Shown in pieces: positions 34,746 to 47,781 of a stretch of 64,000 nt of DNA; position 1 is the first letter of the stretch, and every line of letters starts with the position of its first letter. The DNA is from Arthrobacter sp. B0490 (lineage in GTDB: Bacteria; Actinomycetota; Actinomycetes; Actinomycetales; Micrococcaceae): the NCBI RefSeq assembly GCF_002929355.1, contig NZ_PJIR01000003.1:372001-436000 (forward strand). Reading direction: 5' to 3'. The notes under the pieces are model-generated. The model saw nothing but the letters and a program-made list of their open reading frames with translations. It made no database searches and was not told the origin of the DNA. The position numbers and the translations under genes were made by a program.

Positions 34746-36557
34746 CTAGGCGCGTGCCTTCGCGCGGCGTGCAGCAACCAGGCCGCCTGCGCCGGTGAGG
34801 AGCAGGAGCGACCCGAAGAGCAGGATCTGCTGCTCCGCGAATCCGGTGGAGGCCAGGGCCTTCGGAGTGCCGGCTACACCGGTAGCACCTGCAGCCGTGG
34901 TGACCTCCACGCCGTTGCTCGCCACGGCGATGGTGCCGGGTGCCGTGTCGGTCCCGGTGCCGGTGAGAGTTCCCGCCGTGCCACCCTCGTTCGTGCCGCT
35001 GTCGTTCATGCCGCCCTCGTTCATGCCGCTGTCGCTCGCGCCACTGGCGGCGCCGTCGTCGGCCGGACCCTCGTCAGTACCTCGGTCGGGGCCATCGGCT
35101 CCGCCGTTGTCACCGGACGCCGGGCCCTCGGGGGCGACGGGTGACGCCGGGGTGGTCGGGGTGGTCGGGGTGGTCGGGGTGGTCGGGGTGGTCGGGGTGG
35201 TCGGATTGACAGGAGTTCCTGCCTCTGCACTGCAATCTGTGCTGTGATCGCCGAGCAGGGTGACGTTGTTGCAGCCGACATTCACCGGAACCACGACCTC
35301 CGGCGAGATCACGTTCCCGTCGACAATGCCGCCATCGTTCGTGCTTCCGGTCGAGCCATCATTCGTACCGCCGGCCGTCCCTCCGGTGGTGCCGCCGGTC
35401 GAACCCGTCGTGCAGTCCGCGGCACTGTCGCCCAGGACGGCGACGCCGTTGCAGCCGACCTTCACCGGAACGACAACCTCCGGCGAGATCACGTTCCCGT
35501 CGACAATGCCGCCATCGTTCGTGCTTCCGGTCGAACCTCCCGTGGAACCATCATTGGTACCGCCGGCCGTCCCGCCGGTGGTGCCGCCGGTCGAACCCGT
35601 CGTGCAGTCCGCGGCACTGACGCCCAGGACGGCGACACCGTTGCAGCCGACATTCACCGGAACCACGACGTCCGGAGAGATCACGTTCCCGTCGACGATG
35701 CCGCCATCGTTCGTGCTTCCGGTCGAACCTCCCGTGGAACCATCATTGGTACCGCCGGCCGTCCCGCCGGTGGTGCCGCCGGTCGAACCCGTCGTGCAGT
35801 CCGCGGCACTGACGCCCAGGACGGCGACACCGTTGCAGCCGACATTCACCGGAACCACGACGTCCGGAGAGATCACGTTCCCGTCGACGATGCCGCCATC
35901 ATTCGTACCGCCGGGGGTGCCCCCGGTGGTGCCGCCGGTCGAACCCGTCGTGCAGTCCGCGGCGCTGTCGCCCAGGACGGCGACGCCGTTGCAGCCGACA
36001 TTCACCGGAACGACGACCTCCGGCGAGATCACGTTCCCTGCCAGGATGCCGCCGTCAACCGCCGGAGCCGGAGCCGGACCACCCGTCGAGCCGGATCCAC
36101 CGGTCGAGGACGAATCCCCCAGAACGGACACCGGGTTACCGGACACATTCACCGGCACGACGACCTCCGGCGAGATGACGTTCCCGGCCAGGATGCCACC
36201 GTCGACCGCCGGAGCGGGAGCCGGAGCCGGACCGCCCGTCGAACCGGCCGAGCCGGATCCACCGGTCGAGGACGAATCCCCCAGAACGGACACCGGGTTA
36301 CCGGACACATTCACCGGAACCACAACCTCCGGCGAGATCACGTTCCCTGCCAGGATGCCGCCGGTGGAACTCGTGGTTCCGGACTGCAGGGGTGCGGTGA
36401 TGATGGTTCCGAGGGTCGAATCGAGCCCGGTGCCTGACGCTGCCGAAGTATCGGACGTTGCCGAGAGGTCCGCGGCTACTGCCGAACCTGCCCCGAGGAC
36501 GGCGACGCCCCCGGCGAGAAGAATTCCGTAGAATCCTCGCTGCACGCTTGTACGCAT
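34746..36557 (-). CDS. Cell-wall protein with seven chaplin-like repeats and LASTG sorting signal
   Basis: This is a 603-aa exported protein. The signal peptide is residues 1-29. Seven repeats begin at about 66, 119, 169, 221, 285, 349 and 409, each reading GGI(L/V)xGNVISP(E/D)VVVPV. They resemble the chaplin domain (GNV...VPVNVxGN) of streptomycete surface amyloids. Repeats 3-7 carry two cysteines (GCN and ADC); repeats 1-2 have none. Gly/Ser/Thr linkers separate them. A TTP tract (452-470), an acidic region, LASTG at 568-572, a hydrophobic helix and an RRAKARA tail follow. LAxTG is the known class E sortase motif. The start at 36557 has AGGAG upstream. Confidence 0.75.
   Translation of the reverse strand: MRTSVQRGFYGILLAGGVAVLGAGSAVAADLSATSDTSAASGTGLDSTLGTIITAPLQSGTTSSTGGILAGNVISPEVVVPVNVSGNPVSVLGDSSSTGGSGSAGSTGGPAPAPAPAVDGGILAGNVISPEVVVPVNVSGNPVSVLGDSSSTGGSGSTGGPAPAPAVDGGILAGNVISPEVVVPVNVGCNGVAVLGDSAADCTTGSTGGTTGGTPGGTNDGGIVDGNVISPDVVVPVNVGCNGVAVLGVSAADCTTGSTGGTTGGTAGGTNDGSTGGSTGSTNDGGIVDGNVISPDVVVPVNVGCNGVAVLGVSAADCTTGSTGGTTGGTAGGTNDGSTGGSTGSTNDGGIVDGNVISPEVVVPVKVGCNGVAVLGDSAADCTTGSTGGTTGGTAGGTNDGSTGSTNDGGIVDGNVISPEVVVPVNVGCNNVTLLGDHSTDCSAEAGTPVNPTTPTTPTTPTTPTTPTTPASPVAPEGPASGDNGGADGPDRGTDEGPADDGAASGASDSGMNEGGMNDSGTNEGGTAGTLTGTGTDTAPGTIAVASNGVEVTTAAGATGVAGTPKALASTGFAEQQILLFGSLLLLTGAGGLVAARRAKARA
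35155..35213 (-). repeat. Short tandem repeat encoding a TTP tract
   Basis: A 9-bp unit (GGTGGTCGG on the plus strand) is repeated about six times. It encodes PTT repeats in the linker of the chaplin-like protein and is likely to vary in copy number. Confidence 0.8.
35508..35891 (-). repeat. Two identical 192-bp tandem units in the chaplin-like gene
   Basis: 35508-35699 and 35700-35891 read the same base for base by eye, third codon positions included. Each encodes one 64-residue chaplin-like repeat plus linker. Flanking units are similar but diverged. This implies recent unequal crossing-over or gene conversion, or a spot where assembly could be wrong. Confidence 0.85.
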
Positions 36558-36641
36558 GATGTTCTCCTGTGGATCGAAGTGGTGTGGAGGTGCCCTTGGC
36601 ACCGTGAGCCGTCGGCCGCGCAGAGCACGGCGAGGCCACCA

Positions 36642-37655
36642 CTAGTCAGGAGAGGAGCCGGGATCGTAGCTGGGGGATGTCGGGAGGCCCGCCGCCGCTG
36701 AGCGGCAGGCCCGGCCGGAGACCAGGATGAAGACGAGGAGGCCTGCAGCCGCGAGCGCCGCGAGCGGGGCCGCAGAGCCGCTGCTGGTCATGGACGCCAG
36801 GACTGTCGAGAACGCCGCGAAGGGTGTCCCCGGAAGGTCCGGCAGGTCGGCTGCGACCAGCGCGACCCCCGCCCGGGCAGGTACGACCGCGTCGACAATC
36901 CCGCCGACCGCCGGCATCAGCGTGACCGATGCGAGGTTCGCACCCCTGGTGGCCGGCTCAGGACTGACATCGGAGGAAGCGGGAGCGACGGGCCGCGACG
37001 TGGTCGGCACAGCGGCGACGCCGGACCCGTCGTCCGAGAGATCGACGGCGGTATCGCCACCGGAGACCGGCGCGACGGCAGGCCCGGACACGGCGTCCAC
37101 CACCGGTGCTGCCACATCCTGAACCGGACCCACGACATTCGGAACCGGAGCGACGACGTCGGGAACCGGGACGGCGTCGAGCACCGGGGCTAGGGGCTCC
37201 GTGACCGGGGTGACGATGTCGAGCACCGGCTCGGTGACGCCTCCCACGGTTCCGTCGACGACACCGACCACCGGGGAGGTCACCTGGGTGACCGTCCCGG
37301 CGGGGATCAGATCGTGGATGACAGGGATCTGTACGACAAGTTCGTCGACGGCCGATGTCACGGGGACCAGAACGGTGCCTGCGGGCTGGCCCAGGAGCTG
37401 GGGCACGTGTGCCGCCAGCTCGGGAACGACGGGAAGATCCGGGAGCAGGGGCCGGGGATCCGTGAGAGCGGAGACGGCGGGGGTTCCTGCGGGCTCCACC
37501 ACACCTGCCACCGAATCGAGCAGACCTGCGTCGCGGGGAGTTTCTACGGCCGCTGCGCCGGAAGCGCCGACGGCCATCCAGCCGAGGGCTCCGACTCCCG
37601 TGAGGAGCGACAGGCGCAGGGTGGTGGAGAGAGACCGACGCTTGTGCGCTGTCAT
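36642..37655 (-). CDS. Secreted Pro/Val-rich protein with C-terminal membrane segment
   Basis: This 337-aa exported protein has a signal peptide of about residues 1-37 (TLRLSLLTGVGALGWMAVG, then ASGAAAVE). It has a long Pro-Val-Asp-rich central part (PVVGVVDGTVGGVTEPVLD, PVPDVVAPVPNVVGPV) and a hydrophobic segment near 295-312 followed by a short polar tail. I do not recognise a family. It lies just upstream of, and in the same direction as, the chaplin-like gene (84-nt gap), so it is probably part of the same surface structure. A G-rich ribosome-binding stretch lies 8 nt before the ATG. Confidence 0.65.
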   Translation of the reverse strand: MTAHKRRSLSTTLRLSLLTGVGALGWMAVGASGAAAVETPRDAGLLDSVAGVVEPAGTPAVSALTDPRPLLPDLPVVPELAAHVPQLLGQPAGTVLVPVTSAVDELVVQIPVIHDLIPAGTVTQVTSPVVGVVDGTVGGVTEPVLDIVTPVTEPLAPVLDAVPVPDVVAPVPNVVGPVQDVAAPVVDAVSGPAVAPVSGGDTAVDLSDDGSGVAAVPTTSRPVAPASSDVSPEPATRGANLASVTLMPAVGGIVDAVVPARAGVALVAADLPDLPGTPFAAFSTVLASMTSSGSAAPLAALAAAGLLVFILVSGRACRSAAAGLPTSPSYDPGSSPD

Positions 37656-37739
37656 CGCTATACCCCCCCAGGCTGAGACCGTGATGAAACCATAGACCTC
37701 GCCTGGGGCTGTTGTAAAGAAGTGTTCTTAACGTGATCA

Positions 37740-37768
37740 GCCGGCGTACCGCGGAGCGGCACGCCGGC
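37740..37768 (-). terminator. Terminator after icd
   Basis: A 13-bp stem with one mismatch (37740-37752 with 37756-37768) and a GGA loop lies 15 nt after the isocitrate dehydrogenase stop. The rest of 37656-37739 is the upstream region of the PV-rich gene. Confidence 0.65.
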
Positions 37769-37782
37769 CGACCTGTGCCGTG

Positions 37783-41740
<3,958 letters not shown>

Positions 41741-41882
41741 GCAGTTCTCCGTCAGTCGGGGTTCGCTGGGGTCGCGTACAAGTCTATAGTGGCGGTCCAT
41801 GGCTCCGCCCGGCCGGACGGACGCCCCGGGGATGCTTCCCGGTACAGTTCTCGCAGTACCCGGCCCCTCCCACGAAGGCATC

Positions 41883-43235
41883 ATGAGCATCAACACGCAG
41901 CTTCCCACCGGCGACCAGGTGGTGCAGGACCTCCCCTGGCGCTGGAAGGTCCAGGGGAGGATCTTCCTCATCGGCGGTCTCGGCTTCATGTTCGATGCCT
42001 GGGACGTCACCCTCAACGCCTACCTGATCCCCCTGCTCATCGGGGACTGGGGGCTCTCCGCCGGCCAGGCGGCGTGGATCGCCACGTCGAACCTGATCGG
42101 GATGGCCGTCGGCGCGTTCGCCTGGGGATCGGTGGCGGACATCATCGGCCGCAAGCGCGCGTTCACCCTCACGCTCCTCGTCTTCTCCATCTTCACGGTG
42201 CTCGGGGCGTTCTCCCCCGACATCGTCTGGTTCTGCGTGTTCCGGTTCCTCGCGGGCTTCGGCCTCGGCGGGTGCATCCCCGTGGACTACGCGCTGGTCG
42301 GCGAGTTCACCCCGCGCCGCCAGCGCGGCAGGGTCCTCACCGCGATGGACGCGTGGTGGCCGATCGGCGCCTTCCTGTGCGGCGTGGTGACGACGGCGAT
42401 CGTGGCCCAGACCGGCGAGTGGCGCTACGCGATGCTCGTCATGGTGCTCCCGGCGCTCCTCGTGTTCTGGGTGCGGCGCGGGGTCCCCGAGTCACCGCTG
42501 TACCTCGTGCAGCGCGGCCGGCAGGAGGAGGCGCGGACCGTCATCGACGACCTCGTCGCACGGACCGGCGGCGAGCAGCGGGCATGGCGCCTGCCCGACC
42601 CCGAGGACACCCCGCGCCTGTCCCTCGGCAGCATCTCGGGACAGCTCACCGGGCTCTGGCGCTACAACTGGCGCATCACCCTGACCGCGTGGAGCCTGTT
42701 CCTGACGATCCTGCTCGTCTACTACGGTGCGCTGACCTGGATGCCACGCATCCTCATCGCCTCGGGCTACGCGCAGTCGGTCGCGTTCATCACGACCACG
42801 TTCATGACGGGCGTCGGCTTCCTCGGCGTCGTCGCCGCGGCCCTGCTCGTGGAGCGGGTGGGCCGCAAATGGCTCCTCGCCATCACGGGCCCGGGGTCCG
42901 CCGCGCTCCTCGTGGCCTTCGCGCTGACCCTCGACCTGCCCGCCGTCGCCACGGCCTGGCTGCTGGGCTTCGGCTTCGTGGTGCAGGTGGCCATCCCCGT
43001 GCTCTACACGTACGTCTCGGAGCTGTACCCCACCGAGCTCAGGGGCAGCGGCTTCGGCTGGGCATCGACCGTCTCCCGCGTGGGGGCGGGCCTCGTCCCG
43101 CTGATCTTCGGCAGCCTCCTGTGGCCCCTCCTCGGGCTTCCGCTGACCTTCGCCCTCACGGGCGCCCTCGTGCTCCTCGCCGTGCTGTTCATGGCCTTCA
43201 ACGCACCCGAGACGAAGGCGGCCCGGCTGCACTGA
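41883..43235 (+). CDS. MFS transporter, sugar/metabolite:H+ symporter type
   Basis: This 450-aa protein has 12 predicted helices and is related to the metabolite:H+ symporter and sugar porter branches of the major facilitator superfamily. The loop [14 protein letters not shown] between helices 2 and 3 is the MFS signature A. The motif [16 protein letters not shown] after helix 6 and [16 protein letters not shown] near helix 10 match the sugar-porter motif. The substrate is unknown. The ATG at 41883 has a GAAGG element upstream. It is divergent from purH; the 142-nt gap holds the two promoters. Confidence 0.87.
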   Translation: MSINTQLPTGDQVVQDLPWRWKVQGRIFLIGGLGFMFDAWDVTLNAYLIPLLIGDWGLSAGQAAWIATSNLIGMAVGAFAWGSVADIIGRKRAFTLTLLVFSIFTVLGAFSPDIVWFCVFRFLAGFGLGGCIPVDYALVGEFTPRRQRGRVLTAMDAWWPIGAFLCGVVTTAIVAQTGEWRYAMLVMVLPALLVFWVRRGVPESPLYLVQRGRQEEARTVIDDLVARTGGEQRAWRLPDPEDTPRLSLGSISGQLTGLWRYNWRITLTAWSLFLTILLVYYGALTWMPRILIASGYAQSVAFITTTFMTGVGFLGVVAAALLVERVGRKWLLAITGPGSAALLVAFALTLDLPAVATAWLLGFGFVVQVAIPVLYTYVSELYPTELRGSGFGWASTVSRVGAGLVPLIFGSLLWPLLGLPLTFALTGALVLLAVLFMAFNAPETKAARLH

Positions 43236-43357
43236 CAGGCCGGGGACCGGACGACGGCGGCCGGCACCTTTCTCCGCGACACGGGCCGGACCGGATTGAC
43301 TCGCCCTGTGACGTGGGACACGCTGATCCTTCACCCTGTGTTCCCTGAAGGAGACCT

Positions 43358-46072
43358 GTGAAATCCCGCCACGCCACTGTCGTCGTGCTGACCGCGCTCG
43401 TTGCCGACTCCGCCACGTCGCTGCCCGCCCATGCCGCCCCGAAGGACCCCGGTTCCCCTCCCGCCGTCGCGCAGCACTCGCTGCGCACCGCCGTCACCGA
43501 CGAGAACTTCTACTTCGTCATGGCCGACCGCTTCCGGAACGGCAGCACGGCCAACGACGACGGCGGACTCGGCGCCGACCCGTCCGTCTCCGGGTTCGAT
43601 CCCACCCGGAAGGGCTACTACAACGGCGGCGACCTCGCGGGCCTGCTGCAGGAGCTGGACTACATCCAGGGAATGGGCACCACGTCCATCTGGCTGACCC
43701 CGAGCTTCAAGAACCGGGCCGTGCAGCCCGAGGACGACTCGGCGGGGTACCACGGCTACTGGATCACCGACTTCACGCAGATCGACCCGCACCTGGGCAC
43801 CAACGAGGACCTCAAGGCCCTCATCGACGCGGCGCACCAGCGTGGCATGAAGGTGTACTTCGACATCATCACCAACCACACCGCCGACGTCATCGGCTAC
43901 GACGCCGGCGAGCGCGCGCCCTACGTCTCGAAGGACGAGGAACCCTACCGCGACGCCGACGGCAGAGCGTTCGACGACCGTGACTACGCCGGCACCGGCA
44001 CCTTCCCCACCCTCGACCCGGCGACGTCGTTCCCCTACGTACCGGTGATCCCGGAGGCCGACCGCGACCTGAAGGTCCCCGAGTGGCTCAACGATCCCAC
44101 GCTCTATCACAACCGCGGTGACACGACCTTCACCGGGGAGGACTCCTACTACGGCGACTTCTTCGGCCTGGACGACCTCTCCACCGAGCACCCCCGCGTG
44201 GTCGACGGCATGACCGACATCTACAAGACGTGGATCGCCGACTTCGGGGTGGACGGCTTCCGGATCGACACCATGAAGCACGTGGACGACGCGTTCTGGC
44301 AGGCCTTCGGCCCCGAGGTGCTGGCCTACGCCAGGGAGCAGGGCAAGGACGAGTTCTTCATGTTCGGCGAGGTCTTCGACACCACGAAGTCCTTCACCTC
44401 GCAGTTCACCACCCGCAACAGGATGCAGTCCGTGCTCGACTTCCCGTTCCAGGCCGCCGCCCGCGGGTACGCGTCGCAGGGCGCGCCGGCGACCGACCTC
44501 GAGGCCTTCTTCGCCGGTGACGACTGGTACACGGATGCCGACTCGAACGCCTACAGCCTGCCGACGTTCCTCGGGAACCACGACATGGGGCGCATCGGCA
44601 GCTTCCTCGCCACGGACAACCCGGGGGCGCCGGAGGACGAACTCCTGGCCCGCGACACCCTGGCCCACGAACTCATGTACTTCTCCCGCGGCAACCCCGT
44701 GATCTACTACGGCGACGAGCAGGGCTTCACCGGACCCGGCGGTGACCAGGACGCGCGGCAGACGCTGTTCGCGAGCCAGGTGCCCGAGTACCTCGACGAC
44801 GACCTGCTGGGCACCGCGTCGACGCACGCCACCGACAACTTCGACACCGGCCATCCGGTCTACGAGGGCATCGCGACCCTGGCCGGGGTCACCGCCGACC
44901 ATCCCGCACTGCGGGACGGCGCCCACCAGCACCGGTACGCGTCCGACGGCCCGGGCATCTACGCGTTCTCGCGCGTGGACGCCGAGAACCGGCGCGAGTA
45001 CGTGGTGGCCCTCAACAACAGCACCGAGCCGCAGACCGCGGCCATCCCCACCTATGCGGCCAAGCGCAGCTTCGGCCTCGTGTACGGCGACGCCCCGAAA
45101 CGCACGAGGTCGGCCGCCGACGGCACCCTCGGCGTCACCGTGCCCGCCCTGTCCACGGTGGTCTACGAGCTCTCCGGCTCGATCCCGCATTCCAGCAAGG
45201 CACCGGCCATCGGCCTGCAGCAGCCCGCCCCGGCCGCCGAGGACAACGGCCGCATGAGGGTCGCCGCCGACGTCGCCGGCTCCTCGTTCTACGAGGTCAC
45301 CTTCGAGGCCCGCACCCCCGGTACCGGCTGGACGGGCATCGGCACCGACGACAACGCGCCCTACAGCGTCTACCACGACACGAGCGCCCTGGCGGCGGGC
45401 ACCCCCGTCGAGTACCGCGCCGTCGTCCTCGACAACGGACGCCACACCCGGACCTCGTCCCCGGTATCGGCGACCGTGCCCGCACCTGAGCTCACCCTCG
45501 GACTGCCCGGCGAGGGGACGCAGGTCCAGGGCGACGTCGAGGTCACCGCGACCGCGAGCCCCGAGAACTCCGACCACGCCGTGACGCTCGAACGGAGCGT
45601 CGACGGGGGCGCATGGACCGCGATCGGCACCGACGACTCCTCGCCCACCTACACGGCGGTCGACGACCTGGCGGCGCTCGGCCTCCCCGAGGGCACCCAG
45701 GTACGGTACCGGGCGGTGCTCGGCACCTCCGTCAGCGACATCAGGACCGTGACCGTCGGCTCGGTCGTCCAGCAGCCGGACACGGTCGCGGTGGCCGGCA
45801 GCCTCGACTCCGAACTGGGCTGCGGCGCGGACTGGGACCCGGCATGCGACCAGGCGCAGATGACGTTCGACGACGCGTCGCGGACCTGGGTGCTCCGGGT
45901 CGCCGACCTGCCCGCCGGCCGCTACGAGTACAAGGCCGCCCTCGACCGCGGCTGGACCGAGAACTACGGGGCCGGCGGCGGCCGGGACGGCAGCAACATC
46001 GTGCTCGATCATCCCGGAGGCCCGGTGACCTTCACCTACGACCACCGGACGCACGTGATCACGACGCGCTGA
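43358..46072 (+). CDS. Secreted alpha-amylase (GH13) with C-terminal accessory domains
   Basis: This 904-aa exported enzyme hydrolyses alpha-glucans such as starch. The signal peptide is about residues 1-26 (ending AHAA). The GH13 barrel carries the nucleophile D304 (DGFRIDTMKH), the acid/base E338 (GEVFD) and D409 (GNHDMGR). A beta-sandwich and two Ig-like domains follow. The last 95 residues (from DTVAVAGSLDSELGC) look like the X25 module found in amylopullulanases, ending DHRTHVIT. The start is the ATG at 43358 after GGAG. It stands alone and is followed by a terminator. Relatives that carry X25 are often longer pullulanase fusions. Confidence 0.9.
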   Translation: MKSRHATVVVLTALVADSATSLPAHAAPKDPGSPPAVAQHSLRTAVTDENFYFVMADRFRNGSTANDDGGLGADPSVSGFDPTRKGYYNGGDLAGLLQELDYIQGMGTTSIWLTPSFKNRAVQPEDDSAGYHGYWITDFTQIDPHLGTNEDLKALIDAAHQRGMKVYFDIITNHTADVIGYDAGERAPYVSKDEEPYRDADGRAFDDRDYAGTGTFPTLDPATSFPYVPVIPEADRDLKVPEWLNDPTLYHNRGDTTFTGEDSYYGDFFGLDDLSTEHPRVVDGMTDIYKTWIADFGVDGFRIDTMKHVDDAFWQAFGPEVLAYAREQGKDEFFMFGEVFDTTKSFTSQFTTRNRMQSVLDFPFQAAARGYASQGAPATDLEAFFAGDDWYTDADSNAYSLPTFLGNHDMGRIGSFLATDNPGAPEDELLARDTLAHELMYFSRGNPVIYYGDEQGFTGPGGDQDARQTLFASQVPEYLDDDLLGTASTHATDNFDTGHPVYEGIATLAGVTADHPALRDGAHQHRYASDGPGIYAFSRVDAENRREYVVALNNSTEPQTAAIPTYAAKRSFGLVYGDAPKRTRSAADGTLGVTVPALSTVVYELSGSIPHSSKAPAIGLQQPAPAAEDNGRMRVAADVAGSSFYEVTFEARTPGTGWTGIGTDDNAPYSVYHDTSALAAGTPVEYRAVVLDNGRHTRTSSPVSATVPAPELTLGLPGEGTQVQGDVEVTATASPENSDHAVTLERSVDGGAWTAIGTDDSSPTYTAVDDLAALGLPEGTQVRYRAVLGTSVSDIRTVTVGSVVQQPDTVAVAGSLDSELGCGADWDPACDQAQMTFDDASRTWVLRVADLPAGRYEYKAALDRGWTENYGAGGGRDGSNIVLDHPGGPVTFTYDHRTHVITTR

Positions 46073-46081
46073 CCCTGGGAT

Positions 46082-46117
46082 GACGGCGGCCGGGACCCAG
46101 CGGTCCCGGCCGTCGTC
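46082..46117. terminator. Bidirectional terminator between amylase gene and corA
   Basis: A 16-bp stem with one mismatch (46082-46097 with 46102-46117) and a CAGC loop lies between the convergent stops at 46072 and 46128. Confidence 0.8.
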
Positions 46118-46127
46118 GTGCGCGGGC

Positions 46128-47144
46128 CTAGAGCCAGTCGTTCCGCTTGAAGGCCCAGTACAGCCCGCCACCCATACCCATCATGAGCACGATCGCGAAC
46201 GGATAGCCGAGCGTCCAGTGCAGCTCGGGCATGGTGTCGAAGTTCATGCCGTAGATCGACGCGATCAGGGTCGGCGCGAACAGGATCGCCGCCCACGAGG
46301 AGATGCGCTTGACCTCCTCGCCCTGCTTCAGCGACGTCTCCGTCATCCGCGTCATCTCCTCGTTCTGCCGCTGTGCCACGAGCGTGGAGTGCACCGTCAG
46401 TGCGTTCTGCAGCAGCGTGCGGAAGGTGTTCACGCGCTCCACGACGCGGATCACGTGGTCCTGCACGTCCCGCAGGCTGCGACCGAGCTCGGCATCCAGC
46501 TGGTACTTGTCGGAGCCCCGGAGCAGGGAGTCCATCATGGCTTCGAGGGGCTGGGTGGCGCGCTGGAACTCGATGACCTCACGGTGCAGCTCGTAGATCC
46601 TGCGCGAGACGTCGGGCGCTCCCCCGAACAGCTCGTTCTCGATCTCGTCGATGTCGTTCTCGAGCCCCTGCACCACGGGCCCGTACTCGTCCACCACCTG
46701 GTCGAGCATCGCGTAGAGGACGGCCTGCGGACCCGTGCAGAGGAGCTCCGGATCCCCCTCGAGTCTGCGGCGCACCACCCCGAGGTCCGGCGACTCCGCA
46801 TGCCGGATGGTCACCACGAAGTCCTGTCCGATGAAGATGTGCAGTTCGCCGAACTCGACCTTCTCCTCGGCGTCGAGGTAGCGGGCGGGCCGCAGCACCA
46901 CGAAGAGGGTGTCGCCGTAGCGTTCGAGCTTCGCCCGCTGGTGTCCGTTCGTGGCGTCCTCGACGGCGAGGGGATGCAGGCCGAACTCCGTCTCGACCGC
47001 GCTGATCTCCGCCGGCTCGGGACGGTACAGGCCGATCCAGCCCATCCCTCCGCTGTCCCGCATGAGCTCGAACGTCTGGTCCAGGGTGTCGGGGTTGATG
47101 CGCTTCTTCCCGCCGACGTAGACGGCGTTCGCGACGAGCGACAC
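46128..47144 (-). CDS. corA: CorA-type magnesium/cobalt channel
   Basis: This 338-aa protein is of the CorA metal ion transporter family. It has a large soluble N-terminal domain with long helices (DQVVDEYGPVVQGLENDIDEIE) and two C-terminal helices with the diagnostic YGMNF motif between them (about residue 300). The tail WAFKRNDWL is typical. It transports Mg2+ and possibly Co2+/Ni2+ into the cell. The start is GTG at 47144, one base after the purN stop, so it is cotranscribed with purN. Confidence 0.95.
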   Translation of the reverse strand: MSLVANAVYVGGKKRINPDTLDQTFELMRDSGGMGWIGLYRPEPAEISAVETEFGLHPLAVEDATNGHQRAKLERYGDTLFVVLRPARYLDAEEKVEFGELHIFIGQDFVVTIRHAESPDLGVVRRRLEGDPELLCTGPQAVLYAMLDQVVDEYGPVVQGLENDIDEIENELFGGAPDVSRRIYELHREVIEFQRATQPLEAMMDSLLRGSDKYQLDAELGRSLRDVQDHVIRVVERVNTFRTLLQNALTVHSTLVAQRQNEEMTRMTETSLKQGEEVKRISSWAAILFAPTLIASIYGMNFDTMPELHWTLGYPFAIVLMMGMGGGLYWAFKRNDWL

Positions 47145-47145
47145 G

Positions 47146-47742
47146 TCAGGCTCCGGCAGTGGTGTCGGCAGTGGTGTCGGCAGCAGCCGAGAGCCCCGCG
47201 AGGGTCTCGATCAGGAGCCTGCGCTCCTCGACCTTGATGCGCTCGTGCAGGGTGTCCTCCGTGTCCTCGGGCAGGACGGCGACCGCCGCCTGGGCGAGGA
47301 TCGGGCCGGTGTCCACGCCGGCGTCGGCGACCATGACGGTGCAGCCCGTGACCTTCACGCCGTGGGCCAGCGCGTCACGCACGCCGTGCGCGCCCGGGAA
47401 GCTCGGCAGCAGGGCGGGGTGGGTGTTCAGGTAGCGGTTGGGGAAGCGGTCCAGGAAGTGCTGGTCGAGGATCCGCATGAAGCCCGAGGACACCACGTAG
47501 TCCGGCTCGGCGGCGGCGACGGCGTCCGTGAGCGCCCGGTTCCACTCGGCCCGGTCCGGGTACTGCCGGAAGTCGACCTCGAACGTCGGGATGCCCGCCT
47601 CGGCCGCCCGCTCCACACCCCGGGTGCCGGGGCGGTCCGCCCCCACGGCGGCGATGGTCACGGGCAGGGAACCGTCGGCGACGGCGTCGATCACGGCCTG
47701 GAGGTTCGATCCGGTTCCGGAGACGAGGACTACGATGCGCAT
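47146..47742 (-). CDS. purN: Phosphoribosylglycinamide formyltransferase
   Basis: This 198-aa GAR transformylase transfers a formyl group from 10-formyl-THF in purine synthesis. VVLVSGTGSNLQAVID opens the fold. The catalytic residues are in NTHPALLPSFPGAHG (Asn, His) and MVADAGVDTGPILAQ (Asp). The C-terminus has a short ADTT duplication from a small DNA repeat at about 47158-47180. The ATG at 47742 follows TAAGGT by 6 nt, so the mRNA is probably leaderless. It is the first gene of purN-corA. Confidence 0.96.
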   Translation of the reverse strand: MRIVVLVSGTGSNLQAVIDAVADGSLPVTIAAVGADRPGTRGVERAAEAGIPTFEVDFRQYPDRAEWNRALTDAVAAAEPDYVVSSGFMRILDQHFLDRFPNRYLNTHPALLPSFPGAHGVRDALAHGVKVTGCTVMVADAGVDTGPILAQAAVAVLPEDTEDTLHERIKVEERRLLIETLAGLSAAADTTADTTAGA

Positions 47743-47748
47743 GGCTCA

Positions 47749-47754
47749 ACCTTA
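47749..47754 (-). promoter_or_regulatory. -10 box TAAGGT of purN
   Basis: TAAGGT on the minus strand ends 6 nt before the purN ATG. It faces away from the TAGGGT box of the divergent gene 16 bp to the right. Confidence 0.45.
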
Positions 47755-47769
47755 AGGTCTCCCCTCGCC

Positions 47770-47775
47770 TAGGGT
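47770..47775 (+). promoter_or_regulatory. -10 box TAGGGT of the leader ORF and membrane protein
   Basis: TAGGGT ends 6 nt before an ATG at 47782 that opens a six-codon ORF; the main gene starts at 47799. Confidence 0.4.
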
Positions 47776-47781
47776 TGAACC

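Noticed and set aside
35155-36400. CRISPR-like array
   Set aside because: The repeats are in frame within the chaplin-like coding sequence, with periods of 9 or 192 bp and no unique spacers of constant length.
41741-41882. Possible ZTP riboswitch upstream of purH
   Set aside because: The purH leader has neither GACTGGCG nor the CGCCTGGGC element; only an ordinary ribosome-binding site and a TATAGA box are seen.
43236-43357. Terminator after the MFS transporter gene
   Set aside because: Only short GCCGG/CCGGC complementarity is present; no stem long enough to call.
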